A stretch of 6,252 bases of DNA from Oscillospiraceae bacterium (GCA_031285645.1 JAITVU010000179.1:1-6252), one strand, 5' to 3'. Shown: positions 1 through 6,111, counted from the first letter of the stretch. Notes: generated by a model from the letters alone, not told the origin. Program-made: numbers and translations.

Positions 1-1101
1 ATTTATGACTATAAATGTCCCGAGGCAATCCGCAAGGTCGCGCTGGATCAGTCAAAAGTGATGATCAACAAACAGCGCATGAGCATGGATGTTAAGGATG
101 CCAAGGCCTATGGTGTCGATCCCGCCGATTTTGACAACATCATGTTCTTCTGGGGCATCCAGTGCTACAGCGCCAGGGAAGTGATCGAAAATTCTAAAAA
201 GGTGGTCACGCCGACCAACTGGATGAACGAGCGTTTCAACGCGTTCAGCGAGAACTACGCCCTGTGCGACCTGGCCCATATCCCAACGGACGACGATCCG
301 GACTTCACCGCCATGACAAAGGTGAATCTCTACACATATAAGACGCCGGATTATATCCTGAGCAGCGCGCAGGACTTCAGGAAAGGGAAACAGGGCTATC
401 AACAGCAGCCGTGGGGCGCGTTTATGGGCGGCCGCGCGCGCGTATTCACAAACCACATGGGGACGAGTGAATATGCGGAACGTCCTAATTTCCTGGCGGG
501 GAATGCCTATCTGCCGCGCATCGCGCAGCATGAGAATGTTTTGCTCGCCGTTTACCGCGTGCCGATCTGGTATATCCAGTATTTCGAGACGCACGCGTAT
601 TTCCCGCGCCATGAATTCGACGAAGTCGTGGAGAAGGACGGCTGGGTATTCGGCCGCCGGCACAAAGCTTATATCGCGCTTAAATCAATGAATCCGGCGG
701 ATTGGAAGCCCAAGGATCCCAATATGTTTAAGGCCGTATATGAGGCGGCCTGGCAGGAGTATTACGACAAAGCGGATGACTACATCTACCACTGCAACGG
801 CCACGCCAATGTCTGGGTGACGGAAATGGGCAGCGAGGCGCAGAGCGGCAGCTTCGAGCAGTTCATGGCGGGCTTTAAAGGCGCCGGCATTACGGGCGAC
901 ACCTTCACATGCGCTTATCAGTCGCCTTCGCTCGGCGAAGTGGGCTTCGGGTGGAATGAAGATTTAACAGTTAACGGGACTGTGATCCCGCTCGGCGATT
1001 ATGACCGTTATGACAACCCCTTCTGCAAAGCCGCATTCGACAGCAGGGAGCGCCGCATTCAGGTAGCGGGGCAGGATTATGTGATTGATCACAATATATA
1101 A
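1..1101 (+). CDS. C-terminal part of a large uncharacterised protein, possibly carbohydrate-active (5' end outside window)
   Basis: The frame is open from the first base to the TAA at 1099-1101, so 366 residues are visible and the start lies upstream; the GTG at 58 is an internal valine. The visible part has no signal peptide or membrane segment and is rich in Tyr, Trp and Phe. Distinctive stretches are YKTPDYILSSAQDF, a Q/W-rich turn (QQQPWGAF), LPRIAQHENVLLAVYRV, PRHEFDEVVEKDGWVFGRR and near the end a GFGWNEDLTVNG segment. From memory, these resemble a family of large bacterial and fungal hypothetical proteins with an all-helical (six-hairpin-like) domain followed by beta-sandwich regions; that link is inference and no catalytic residues can be assigned. 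The pattern of short strands and the C-terminal 'LTVNG' segment suit a beta-sandwich. An intrinsic terminator follows 12 nt after the stop. Coding sense is secure; function is not. Confidence 0.85.
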   Translation: MYDYKCPEAIRKVALDQSKVMINKQRMSMDVKDAKAYGVDPADFDNIMFFWGIQCYSAREVIENSKKVVTPTNWMNERFNAFSENYALCDLAHIPTDDDPDFTAMTKVNLYTYKTPDYILSSAQDFRKGKQGYQQQPWGAFMGGRARVFTNHMGTSEYAERPNFLAGNAYLPRIAQHENVLLAVYRVPIWYIQYFETHAYFPRHEFDEVVEKDGWVFGRRHKAYIALKSMNPADWKPKDPNMFKAVYEAAWQEYYDKADDYIYHCNGHANVWVTEMGSEAQSGSFEQFMAGFKGAGITGDTFTCAYQSPSLGEVGFGWNEDLTVNGTVIPLGDYDRYDNPFCKAAFDSRERRIQVAGQDYVIDHNI

Positions 1102-1112
1102 AATATGCGAAA

Positions 1113-1143
1113 CGCGCCGGCCTTTTGACCGGCGCGCTGTTTT
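1113..1143 (+). terminator. Intrinsic terminator after the first gene, abutting the next ribosome site
   Basis: A perfect 8-bp GC stem, CGCGCCGG (1113-1120) with CCGGCGCG (1129-1136), closes an 8-nt loop and is followed by CTGTTTT (1137-1143). It sits 12 nt after the first gene's stop. The Shine-Dalgarno of the next gene begins at 1144, so no promoter fits between terminator and gene; the hairpin may therefore also work as an attenuator for the downstream gene. Confidence 0.85.
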
Positions 1144-1157
1144 AGGGGAGAGATGGC

Positions 1158-1946
1158 ATGACAGACGTTCATATTCATATCGAGCGCGGCCCATACGAAA
1201 AGGACTGGATTGACTGTTTTGCAGAGCAGGCCTTTAGGGCAGGACTCGATGAAATATACCTTCTGGAACATTCCCACCGATTCAGGGAATTCGCACCCAT
1301 GTATGAAGAGGCGCGTCGGTACAGCCCGTATCAAGATGCGTGGTTGTGCGACAAAATGAGATTATCAATAAAAGACTATACGAATTTTATCGGGCGCATG
1401 CGTGGCGAATCTTTCCCCGTTAAAATAAAATGGGGGCTTGAAGTGTGTTATTTTCCGGCGCATGAGTCTCTCATTAATGATATAGTCCGAACCGGCGACT
1501 TTGATTTCGTAACAGGTGCCGTCCATTGGGTCAACGGATTCGGATTTGACCACAAGGCTGAACTGTGGGCGGGCATTGATGTAGATTCTTTGTACACCGA
1601 TTATTATATTCTTATGCTCATGCTCATCGACAGCGGGATTTTTACGGGGCTGGCCCATCCCGACTCCATTAAATGCTTTGGCCACAAACCCTCCTTCGAC
1701 TTAACACACCAGTTTCATTGCGTTGCGCGAGCATTAAAGAGAAACAATATGTATGCGGAACAGAGCGGCGGACTCGCCCTGAATTACAGATTTGCGGAGG
1801 TGGGTTTGAACGGCGGCTTCTTGTCTGCTTTGAAGCAAAACGGAACGCGTATCCTGTTGGCGTCTGACGCGCACAGACCCGGGGATGTCGGCGCCAATCT
1901 GCGTGATCTTCAGGCGTTGCTTGATCAAAAGAGCAATATGGCCTGA
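1158..1946 (+). CDS. PHP-domain phosphoesterase, histidinol-phosphatase (HisK/HisJ) type
   Basis: This 262-residue protein has the size and full motif set of PHP-superfamily histidinol phosphatases, which cleave L-histidinol phosphate to histidinol and phosphate in the cytoplasm (penultimate step of histidine synthesis). Metal ligands expected for the trinuclear centre are all visible: H5-x-H7 at the start, E37-H38 in the LEHSHRF motif, E95 in GLEVCYFP, H123 in GAVHWV, H167-x-D169 in LAHPDS, and D237-x-H239 in ASDAH. The N-terminal signature HIHIERGPY followed by an EHS.RF block is typical of the HisK branch. The ATG at 1158 is chosen because AGGGGAG (1144-1150) lies 7 nt upstream. No other his genes are present, so the substrate could equally be another small phosphate ester; the enzyme class is firm, the substrate is inferred. 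No promoter is evident between the upstream terminator and the start, so expression may depend on read-through or on a promoter near the end of the previous gene. The stop at 1944-1946 is followed by a large hairpin. Confidence 0.9.
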   Translation: MTDVHIHIERGPYEKDWIDCFAEQAFRAGLDEIYLLEHSHRFREFAPMYEEARRYSPYQDAWLCDKMRLSIKDYTNFIGRMRGESFPVKIKWGLEVCYFPAHESLINDIVRTGDFDFVTGAVHWVNGFGFDHKAELWAGIDVDSLYTDYYILMLMLIDSGIFTGLAHPDSIKCFGHKPSFDLTHQFHCVARALKRNNMYAEQSGGLALNYRFAEVGLNGGFLSALKQNGTRILLASDAHRPGDVGANLRDLQALLDQKSNMA

Positions 1947-1965
1947 AAACCGCGAGGCCAGCTTA

Positions 1966-2036
1966 ATATAGTCAAACCACTTAAAAAAGCCTGCGAGCGA
2001 TCGTTGAGCAGCAGCTTTTTAGTGGTTTAACTATAT
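1966..2036. repeat. Near-perfect 71-bp inverted repeat, likely bidirectional terminator and possible dispersed element
   Basis: ATATAGT (1966-1972) pairs with ACTATAT (2030-2036), AAACCACT (1974-1981) with AGTGGTTT (2021-2028), and the A-run plus AGC (1983-1990) with GCTTTTT (2014-2020), leaving only isolated mismatches and a bulge. The apex holds AGCGATCGTTGAGCAGC. A T-tract follows the inner GC stem on both strands (CTTTTT on plus, GCTTTTTT on minus), so it can terminate both the PHP gene and the convergent DUF4097 operon. The arm length (about 28 bp) and the near-terminal symmetry exceed what a terminator needs and resemble a small palindromic mobile repeat (MITE-like); that is inference. 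Confidence 0.8.
1986..2024 (+). repeat. Copy 1 of a putative dispersed repeat (AGCGAT-N-GTTGAG-Y-AGC core)
   Basis: The core AGCGATCGTTGAGCAGC (1996-2012) matches AGCGATAGTTGAGTAGC (6163-6179) at 15 of 17 positions. The similarity continues on both sides, with AAAGC upstream and a T-run plus AGTG downstream in both copies. This copy forms the apex and right inner arm of the 1966-2036 hairpin. Two copies more than 4 kb apart, both intergenic, point to a repeat family; copy number in the genome is unknown. Confidence 0.55.
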
Positions 2037-2092
2037 AACAAGTTCTACGCATATCGGGATTGCTGTTTTTTATTCCTGGGTGTACAGTACCT

Positions 2093-3349
2093 TTACGAAG
2101 CCGGATATATGGATACGTTGCCGGAGGAACTCTCGATTCTCACTGTGTTGCCGCCGCTGCCCACAACGCCGGTGATCTTGCTCTCAGAACCCGTATTTTT
2201 CATAGTGATGGGGTAGCCGATGTCCACATCGCCGCTGAATGTATCCACATCAACGCTGAATGCGTAATCACCCGGCATGATGAAATCGACTTTACCTGAA
2301 AATGTCTTGCAGTCAAGGTCCGCGGCTTGAAGCATCGCCATGTCCAGATCGCCTGACGAGGTATCGGAACGCAGACGCTGGGCCGTGACGCGCTCCCCGG
2401 TAATATTACCGGAAAATGTTTTGAGATCAAGGAAATCCGCGGTCAGGCCGTCGAACACCACTTTGCCGGACGAGGTGTCGATCAATACCTTTTGACTGAC
2501 TTTGCCGTCGGTGAGGCGCGCATCCGAACTGAAGCCCTCAATGGACAGGCTGTTTGAAGTGAAGGCGGTGAGATCGACATTGCCGCTGGACGTGTTGACG
2601 GTAAAACCGCCCGAGACAGTGATGTCTTTGCCGTTCAGCTTGCCGCTGAAGTGTTTGCTCGACAGGGTATCCACTACAATGTTGGATGCGCTGACATGAC
2701 CGCTGGATGTATCAAATTTGCAGTCCTTGGCCTGGATGTCCACAGCGTCAATATTGCCGGAAAAGCTGGTAAATTCAGCCGATGCGGATGATTTGATGTC
2801 TTTGACCGTGATACGACCGCTGCTTGTATTCACGGCCAGATGGGTGTATTGGCCACCTTTGATCTCGGCATTGCCTGAAAAGAGGCCGACTTCCAGGCGG
2901 ACGTCCTTATTGCGGGGCAGTTGGACGGTCATCGTCCCGCTCAGTCCATACCCGGATGAATAAGTCGGGCCGAGGCTGAGCTGGAAATTCCTCTGGTTAT
3001 ATTCCGATTCGGCGAGTTTTTGACGGGATGCGCTGCCCGATGCGAGGATTTTGGGGAAATTGCCTTTACTGTCCGGGGTGGCATATCCTTCAAAATTGGC
3101 CACTATTTTATCGGAGGTGCCGATTTCGACGCTGACGTCGACGGATGAGAGATCCACAATCAAGGTGCCGCCGGCATCCAAATCAAGCGACCAGCTTTCG
3201 TTATATTCAACCCATTTATCCCCGCCCGGCGTACCGGCCGTGAAATCGGGCACGACCTGAGCAAAAACAAGCATGGTTGTGATGCCGCCGCTCACAAGAA
3301 AAACAGCTGTCAGGATCAAAGTGATCAATTTCAAATTGAATCTTTTCAT
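2093..3349 (-). CDS. DUF4097-family surface repeat protein with alternating TSSG/FSG rungs
   Basis: This 418-residue protein begins with MKRFNLK and a hydrophobic segment (about residues 8-30) ending VFA-Q, which can be an exported-protein signal or an uncleaved membrane anchor; the rest should face outside. After a linker (residues 31-60) come short beta strands and, from about 157 to 410, a repeated pattern in which SG turns recur every 19-20 residues. FSG occurs at 157, 196, 234, 312, 350 and 371, with FSS at 273, and TSSG at 175, 214, 253, 292 and 330, ending with SSSG at 407. This is the DUF4097 (putative adhesin) pattern and predicts a beta-helix or solenoid. No LPxTG motif is present. 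The ATG at 3347-3349 follows GGGAGGG (3360-3366) by 10 nt, inside the end of the DUF1700 gene, whose stop is only 2 nt from this start, so the two are very likely translationally coupled. DUF4097 proteins often accompany PadR and DUF1700 genes; their biochemical role is poorly known, with envelope-stress functions suspected from relatives such as LiaG. Confidence 0.88.
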   Translation of the reverse strand: MKRFNLKLITLILTAVFLVSGGITTMLVFAQVVPDFTAGTPGGDKWVEYNESWSLDLDAGGTLIVDLSSVDVSVEIGTSDKIVANFEGYATPDSKGNFPKILASGSASRQKLAESEYNQRNFQLSLGPTYSSGYGLSGTMTVQLPRNKDVRLEVGLFSGNAEIKGGQYTHLAVNTSSGRITVKDIKSSASAEFTSFSGNIDAVDIQAKDCKFDTSSGHVSASNIVVDTLSSKHFSGKLNGKDITVSGGFTVNTSSGNVDLTAFTSNSLSIEGFSSDARLTDGKVSQKVLIDTSSGKVVFDGLTADFLDLKTFSGNITGERVTAQRLRSDTSSGDLDMAMLQAADLDCKTFSGKVDFIMPGDYAFSVDVDTFSGDVDIGYPITMKNTGSESKITGVVGSGGNTVRIESSSGNVSIYPAS

Positions 3350-3351
3350 TG

Positions 3352-3948
3352 TTACGCATCCCTCCCGTTAACGGTGTTGTAAAAAAACTGAAGATACTTC
3401 TTGGTGGTGAAAATCAGGAACTGGCCGTAATATTTGGCGGCGATGCAAAATAAACCGCCGAGTGATATGATCGAGATGGCGGCGAAAAAACTCACCATGG
3501 GATAGTCGACCGCAATCCACGTGACATTGGGAAATGTGGCGTTTATAAGCAGCATAACAAAAACCAGCACACCCGACAGAATAAATATAACGCCGCAAGC
3601 CGGTACGATCCACAGTGATACGAGTGTAATCCAGAAAGGGAAGACAAAGACCAGCGTAAAAAAGCCCATGCCGACGGCAATCCAGAATTTCGTGAGAAAA
3701 CCGCGCTTCTTGACTGCGGGCAACGGACTGTCGGCCATATCCGCATCGCCGTCCCCCAGATACTCTTTGGCCAGCGCGGCGGGATCGCCCAACCGGACCG
3801 CTATATCGTCTTCCGGTTCGCCGTTTTCGCGCCCTTCCTCAAAATGTCGGGATATATCGTCCTCGATCTCCCGGACTTTTTCTTCCGGCAAAGCGGCGAG
3901 CGCGCCGCGCAGTTGGCTCATAAATTCCTGTTGTGTCATATATGCCAT
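3352..3948 (-). CDS. DUF1700 (HAAS-domain) membrane protein
   Basis: This is a 198-residue protein. Residues 5-65 form the acidic helical HAAS/DUF1700 domain, with the pattern MTQQEFMSQLRGALAALP, then EIEDDISRHFEEG, then LGDPAALAKEYL. A short linker (66-84) leads to hydrophobic segments at about 88-113, 115-137 and 152-172, and a basic Tyr-rich tail. It should sit in the cell membrane with the N-terminal domain in the cytoplasm. In this family the gene is nearly always paired with a PadR regulator and a DUF4097 protein, as here, and is thought to act in signalling between envelope and regulator; the mechanism is not established. Starts at 3948 or 3939 (Met4) are possible; upstream in-frame extension is blocked by TAA at 3952-3954. 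The nearest good ribosome site (AGGAGG, 3973-3978) is 24 nt from the ATG at 3948, too far for normal initiation, so reinitiation after a tiny upstream ORF is likely. It lies 43 nt after the PadR stop. Confidence 0.9.
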   Translation of the reverse strand: MAYMTQQEFMSQLRGALAALPEEKVREIEDDISRHFEEGRENGEPEDDIAVRLGDPAALAKEYLGDGDADMADSPLPAVKKRGFLTKFWIAVGMGFFTLVFVFPFWITLVSLWIVPACGVIFILSGVLVFVMLLINATFPNVTWIAVDYPMVSFFAAISIISLGGLFCIAAKYYGQFLIFTTKKYLQFFYNTVNGRDA

Positions 3949-3951
3949 GGC

Positions 3952-3972
3952 TTATTTAAACAAACAAGCCAT
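3952..3972 (-). CDS. Possible six-codon leader ORF (MACLFK) upstream of the DUF1700 gene
   Basis: On the minus strand ATG GCT TGT TTG TTT AAA TAA runs from 3972 to 3952. The purine-rich GGAGAGGAGG (3973-3982) touches its ATG, with the outer GGAG 6 nt away, a workable spacing. Its TAA ends 3 nt before the DUF1700 ATG, a geometry suited to termination-reinitiation. It would explain why the only good ribosome site lies 24 nt from the real gene. It is far too short to judge by coding statistics, and could be a coincidence in a spacer. Confidence 0.35.
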   Translation of the reverse strand: MACLFK

Positions 3973-3991
3973 CCTCCTCTCCGGATATTAT

Positions 3992-4318
3992 TCAGTTTAG
4001 TTCGCCTTTGCCGTCGTTAATAATTCTTTCAACGCCGCTGGTAAAAGATTTCCATTCACCCAATAATCGCGAATAACGCCCCCGGCCGGTGGGGGTCAGC
4101 GTATAGTATTTGCGTGGCGGCCCCTCTGTGGATTCCATCAAATAAGTATCCACAAGCATATCATCCTTTAGGCGTTTTAGCAACGGATAAATGGTCCCTT
4201 CAGAAATATCGATGTGATTGGAAACGGTGCTGGCAAGCTCGAAACCATAACAATCCTTTTTTTCCAGTAAAGCCATCACGCACAAATCCAGCGCGCCTTT
4301 TTTAAACTGGATATTCAT
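3992..4318 (-). CDS. PadR-family transcriptional repressor
   Basis: From the ATG at 4316-4318 the protein is 108 residues, the usual size of short (subfamily 2) PadR regulators. It shows the PadR winged helix: KKGALDLCVMALLEKKDCYGFEL (about 6-28), the recognition region ISEGTIYPLLKRLKDDMLV (38-56), and the wing GPPRKYYTLTPTGR (66-79), followed by a C-terminal helix (81-101) for dimerisation. The frame stays open to 4402, but the upstream extension has no ribosome site and would contain the promoter; GAGGGG (around 4324-4329) lies about 6 nt before the ATG at 4318. It heads an operon with DUF1700 and DUF4097 genes. The promoter is overlapped by a long palindrome, so autorepression relieved by an unknown ligand or envelope signal is the natural reading. 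Target sensing cannot be read from the sequence. Confidence 0.93.
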   Translation of the reverse strand: MNIQFKKGALDLCVMALLEKKDCYGFELASTVSNHIDISEGTIYPLLKRLKDDMLVDTYLMESTEGPPRKYYTLTPTGRGRYSRLLGEWKSFTSGVERIINDGKGELN

Positions 4319-4353
4319 AGGCACCCCTCTCGTGAATATAAGGCAATTCATAT

Positions 4354-4392
4354 TAATGTTTGGTACTGTATATAATATAGTACCAAACATTA
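4354..4392. promoter_or_regulatory. Palindromic operator, probable PadR binding site
   Basis: TAATGTTTGGTACT (4354-4367) is a perfect inverted match to AGTACCAAACATTA (4379-4392), and four further base pairs occur around the centre at 4373. It covers the spacer, the -10 box and the start site of the PadR operon promoter. The half-sites contain ATGT and ACAT, as in known PadR-family operators, and the position suits repression. Assignment to this PadR is inference from location and symmetry. Confidence 0.8.
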
Positions 4393-4402
4393 TATTTGTC
4401 AA
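4374..4402 (-). promoter_or_regulatory. Sigma-A-type promoter of the PadR operon
   Basis: Read on the minus strand, a perfect -35 TTGACA (4402-4397) is followed by a 17-bp spacer and a -10 TATATT (4379-4374). The predicted start is near 4367, giving a leader of about 49 nt before the PadR ATG. This is the strongest promoter-like sequence in the window. Confidence 0.8.
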
Positions 4403-4533
4403 GATTTTTAAAAAGTTTTAATTTGCAGTCCTCACCATGATGTATATGTTCAAGCGCTCATGAAACGGTCGTGGCTTTATACAGGCGGGGAGAAAACCTG
4501 TTCAAGTCAAAAGACGGGCCGCAGCATATTCGC

Positions 4534-4558
4534 CTGCAAAACGAAATTCTGCTATAAT
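4534..4558 (+). promoter_or_regulatory. Extended -10 promoter for the nuclease-like gene
   Basis: TGCTATAAT (4550-4558) is a perfect extended -10 element. The -35 position is weak (TTCGCC, 4529-4534, at an 18-bp spacer), which is usual when the TG extension is present. The start would be near 4565, giving a leader of about 47 nt. The rest of the 4403-4611 gap holds the PadR promoter on the other strand and no further signal I can support. Confidence 0.65.
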
Positions 4559-4611
4559 AAAATCAGGACAGGCAAACGGACGATACAGATACAGAGGAAT
4601 AGGGGACTACC

Positions 4612-5376
4612 ATGGACCAAGAACGCTTTCAAGCCGCTTGCGGCGCTGTTATCAATCAGGCCAGGGAGAGAAAAGGGATCGGTACATTGTCCGAAAAAAC
4701 GCTCCACGCCGTGTTGAAGCATTATTTCGATCCGTGCATGGAGAATCATGAAACTAAAATAGGGCCCTATGTGGCGGATATTGTGGGCGAAGACGGCATT
4801 ATTGAAATTCAGACCGGCTCTTTTAATCAAATGCGAAAAAAGCTGGAAGTTTTCTTGTCTGTGGAGCGTGTGACGGTTGTATACCCCATCGCGCGCACAC
4901 GCTGGCTGACCTGGGTTGACCCCGAGACCGGCGCTCTTTCTGCAAAAAGAAAGAGCCCCAAACAGGGCTCCAGATACCAGGCTTTTTTTGAACTTTATCG
5001 AATTAAGCAGCTTTTGACGCATAAAAACCTTGATCTGTGTATCGTCATGCTGGACATGGAGGAGTACCGCTTTCTTAACGGTTGGGACGCCAAACGCAAA
5101 AGGGGCGCGTCAAGGATGGAGCGCATACCCTTAGCGTTGATTGACGAGATCCGCATTACCTCATCGCAAGACTACATAAAGCTGATTCCGCTGACCGTGC
5201 CGCCTCTGTTCACAACGCGCGACTATGCGGCGGCGGCAGGCGTGCACCTGGCGCAGGCGCAGACGGCGCTTAATGTGCTGCATTATGTCGGATGTGTGCG
5301 CCGGACCGGCAAGCAAGGCGGGCTGTGGGAATATGAAATTGTACGCGACGAGACAATAGAGAGCCAAATGGCTTAG
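4612..5376 (+). CDS. Conserved hypothetical protein: PD-(D/E)XK-like N-terminus plus winged-helix-like C-terminus
   Basis: This is a 254-residue protein with no signal peptide or membrane segment, so probably cytoplasmic. ATG 4612 follows AGGGG (4601-4605) by 6 nt and an extended -10 promoter. Residues 25-68 read as helix (LSEKTLHAVLKHYFDP), then strand and turn (HETKIGPYVADIVGEDG), then strand (IIEIQTGSF). That gives E29, D56 and E65-x-Q67, laid out like the E...D...ExK active site of PD-(D/E)XK nucleases such as Holliday-junction resolvase relatives, but with Q in place of the lysine. Further conserved-looking blocks are VTVVYPIARTRWLTWVD (87-103), a KRKSPK loop (112-117) and LDMEEYRFLNGWDAKRKRG (147-165). 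Residues about 198-243 (FTTRDYAAAAGVHLAQAQTALNVLHYVGCVRR) resemble a winged-helix DNA-binding domain. From memory, it matches a widespread Clostridia hypothetical family without assigned function. Nuclease activity is inference. It stands alone, convergent with the CmpB-like gene; no clear terminator follows. Confidence 0.88.
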   Translation: MDQERFQAACGAVINQARERKGIGTLSEKTLHAVLKHYFDPCMENHETKIGPYVADIVGEDGIIEIQTGSFNQMRKKLEVFLSVERVTVVYPIARTRWLTWVDPETGALSAKRKSPKQGSRYQAFFELYRIKQLLTHKNLDLCIVMLDMEEYRFLNGWDAKRKRGASRMERIPLALIDEIRITSSQDYIKLIPLTVPPLFTTRDYAAAAGVHLAQAQTALNVLHYVGCVRRTGKQGGLWEYEIVRDETIESQMA

Positions 5377-5472
5377 ATCCTGGCTAAGGCCTTATTGGCG
5401 CATAAGAGGGGATTCATCTTGAATTTAAATGACACGGCGGGTCTGATTCCCCGCGGCTTGCCGCGCCACATC

Positions 5473-5985
5473 TTAATCCCCGCTGCCCCGCAGGGCGGTA
5501 TCTTTCAGATACACAGTCTGCTTGCAGCGGTGAGTGTCATTTTGGAGCAGGGATGTCTTTCCTGAGGAGTTGAGCGCATAAAGGCGCAGGACCAACACGC
5601 GCAGTGCCGTGAGAATCAGGGGGCAAAGCGGAATAATGACCGCGCAGAGCGCACACCAAAGAAAGAAAAAACGCGGGCATATTTGTCCCATAAAATGAAA
5701 GGCCTCTTCGCTGTAATCCCATATATCAAGCTTGAGCCAGATGTTGACGACAAAACCCGTCAACAGTTCGCCGCCGGTGATAAAGGCGGCCCCGAACACG
5801 CTTTTCACCATCAGGCAAAAATGCGTTTGGGACAGCAGGGCTAAAACGCAAAATGAAACGCCGCCGAGAATGGTCATACTGATGTGGGTGTGACCCCGCC
5901 AGACAAGCTCGAGTAAATTGTATGCGAAGCCGCCTCCCGTGGCAAGGAAGCTCAATCCGATGATTTTATCCTTTAGTTTACTCAT
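5473..5985 (-). CDS. Putative ABC-transporter type IV / CmpB-family (PF06541) membrane protein
   Basis: From the ATG at 5983-5985 the protein has 170 residues. Family motifs are clear: NLLELVWRGHTHISM (23-37), LTGFVVNIWLKLDIWDYS (75-92) and MGQICPRFFFLW (99-110). Hydrophobic segments at about 8-26, 38-52, 61-82 and 107-136 predict an integral membrane protein with roughly four helices, followed by a soluble tail of about 35 residues with little family character. The Pfam title suggests an ABC transporter link, but no ATPase or partner gene is adjacent and the role is unproven. A TTG six codons upstream (6001-6003) would also extend the frame; the ATG is preferred because AAAAGGTG (about 5993-6000) lies 8 to 9 nt upstream of it. 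The gene is convergent with the nuclease-like gene across a 96-nt gap that contains only short GC hairpins (such as 5452-5465) without a T-tract. No convincing promoter was found in the AT-rich leader. Confidence 0.85.
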   Translation of the reverse strand: MSKLKDKIIGLSFLATGGGFAYNLLELVWRGHTHISMTILGGVSFCVLALLSQTHFCLMVKSVFGAAFITGGELLTGFVVNIWLKLDIWDYSEEAFHFMGQICPRFFFLWCALCAVIIPLCPLILTALRVLVLRLYALNSSGKTSLLQNDTHRCKQTVYLKDTALRGSGD

Positions 5986-6055
5986 AACAAGGCACCTTTT
6001 CAAAAGACATATTATTCATTTTACGATACCCTGTTATGTGTTAAATATATGATGT

Positions 6056-6091
6056 TAAAAAAGGAATAAAAGTTAATAAATCCCTTTTTTA
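6056..6091. repeat. A/T-rich inverted repeat upstream of the CmpB-like gene
   Basis: TAAAAAAGG (6056-6064) pairs with CCTTTTTTA (6083-6091) around an 18-nt AT-rich loop. With A- and T-runs in the stem it could act weakly as a terminator in either direction, or be a protein-binding site. The gene-free stretch from 6004 to this point is AT-rich and shows no other signal. Confidence 0.45.
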
Positions 6092-6111
6092 GCGTTTTAT
6101 ACTGATCCGTA

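Noticed and set aside
52..663. Long minus-strand frame of 203 codons inside the first gene
   Set aside because: It mirrors the codon pattern of the real plus-strand gene, has no ribosome site and no recognisable domain.
1080..1093. CRP- or Rex-like site TGTGATTGATCACA
   Set aside because: The half-sites are 4 nt apart rather than 6, and it lies inside coding sequence.
1996..2036. Possible integron attC site (GTTGAGC and GTTTAAC fit the degenerate core consensus)
   Set aside because: The two cores are in the wrong order for an attC site (GTTRRRY before RYYYAAC), and no integrase or cassette is present.
3521..4000. Plus-strand frame of 159 codons across the DUF1700 gene
   Set aside because: Antisense shadow of a clear DUF1700 gene; Ser/Pro-rich composition without family features.
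4319..4402. Upstream extension of PadR by 28 residues
   Set aside because: It would include the promoter and operator, lacks a ribosome site, and makes the protein longer than the family norm.
4552..5022. Minus-strand frame of 156 codons opposite the nuclease-like gene
   Set aside because: Antisense to a well-supported gene with promoter and ribosome site; no domain visible.
5370..5396. Possible terminator after the nuclease-like gene (CTTAG/CTAAG stem)
   Set aside because: The stem is only about 5 bp with a bulge and the following TTATT is a poor T-tract; I cannot support it as a terminator.
5437..5465. GC hairpins between the convergent genes
   Set aside because: Short stems or tiny loops without T-tracts on either strand; common by chance in GC-rich sequence.
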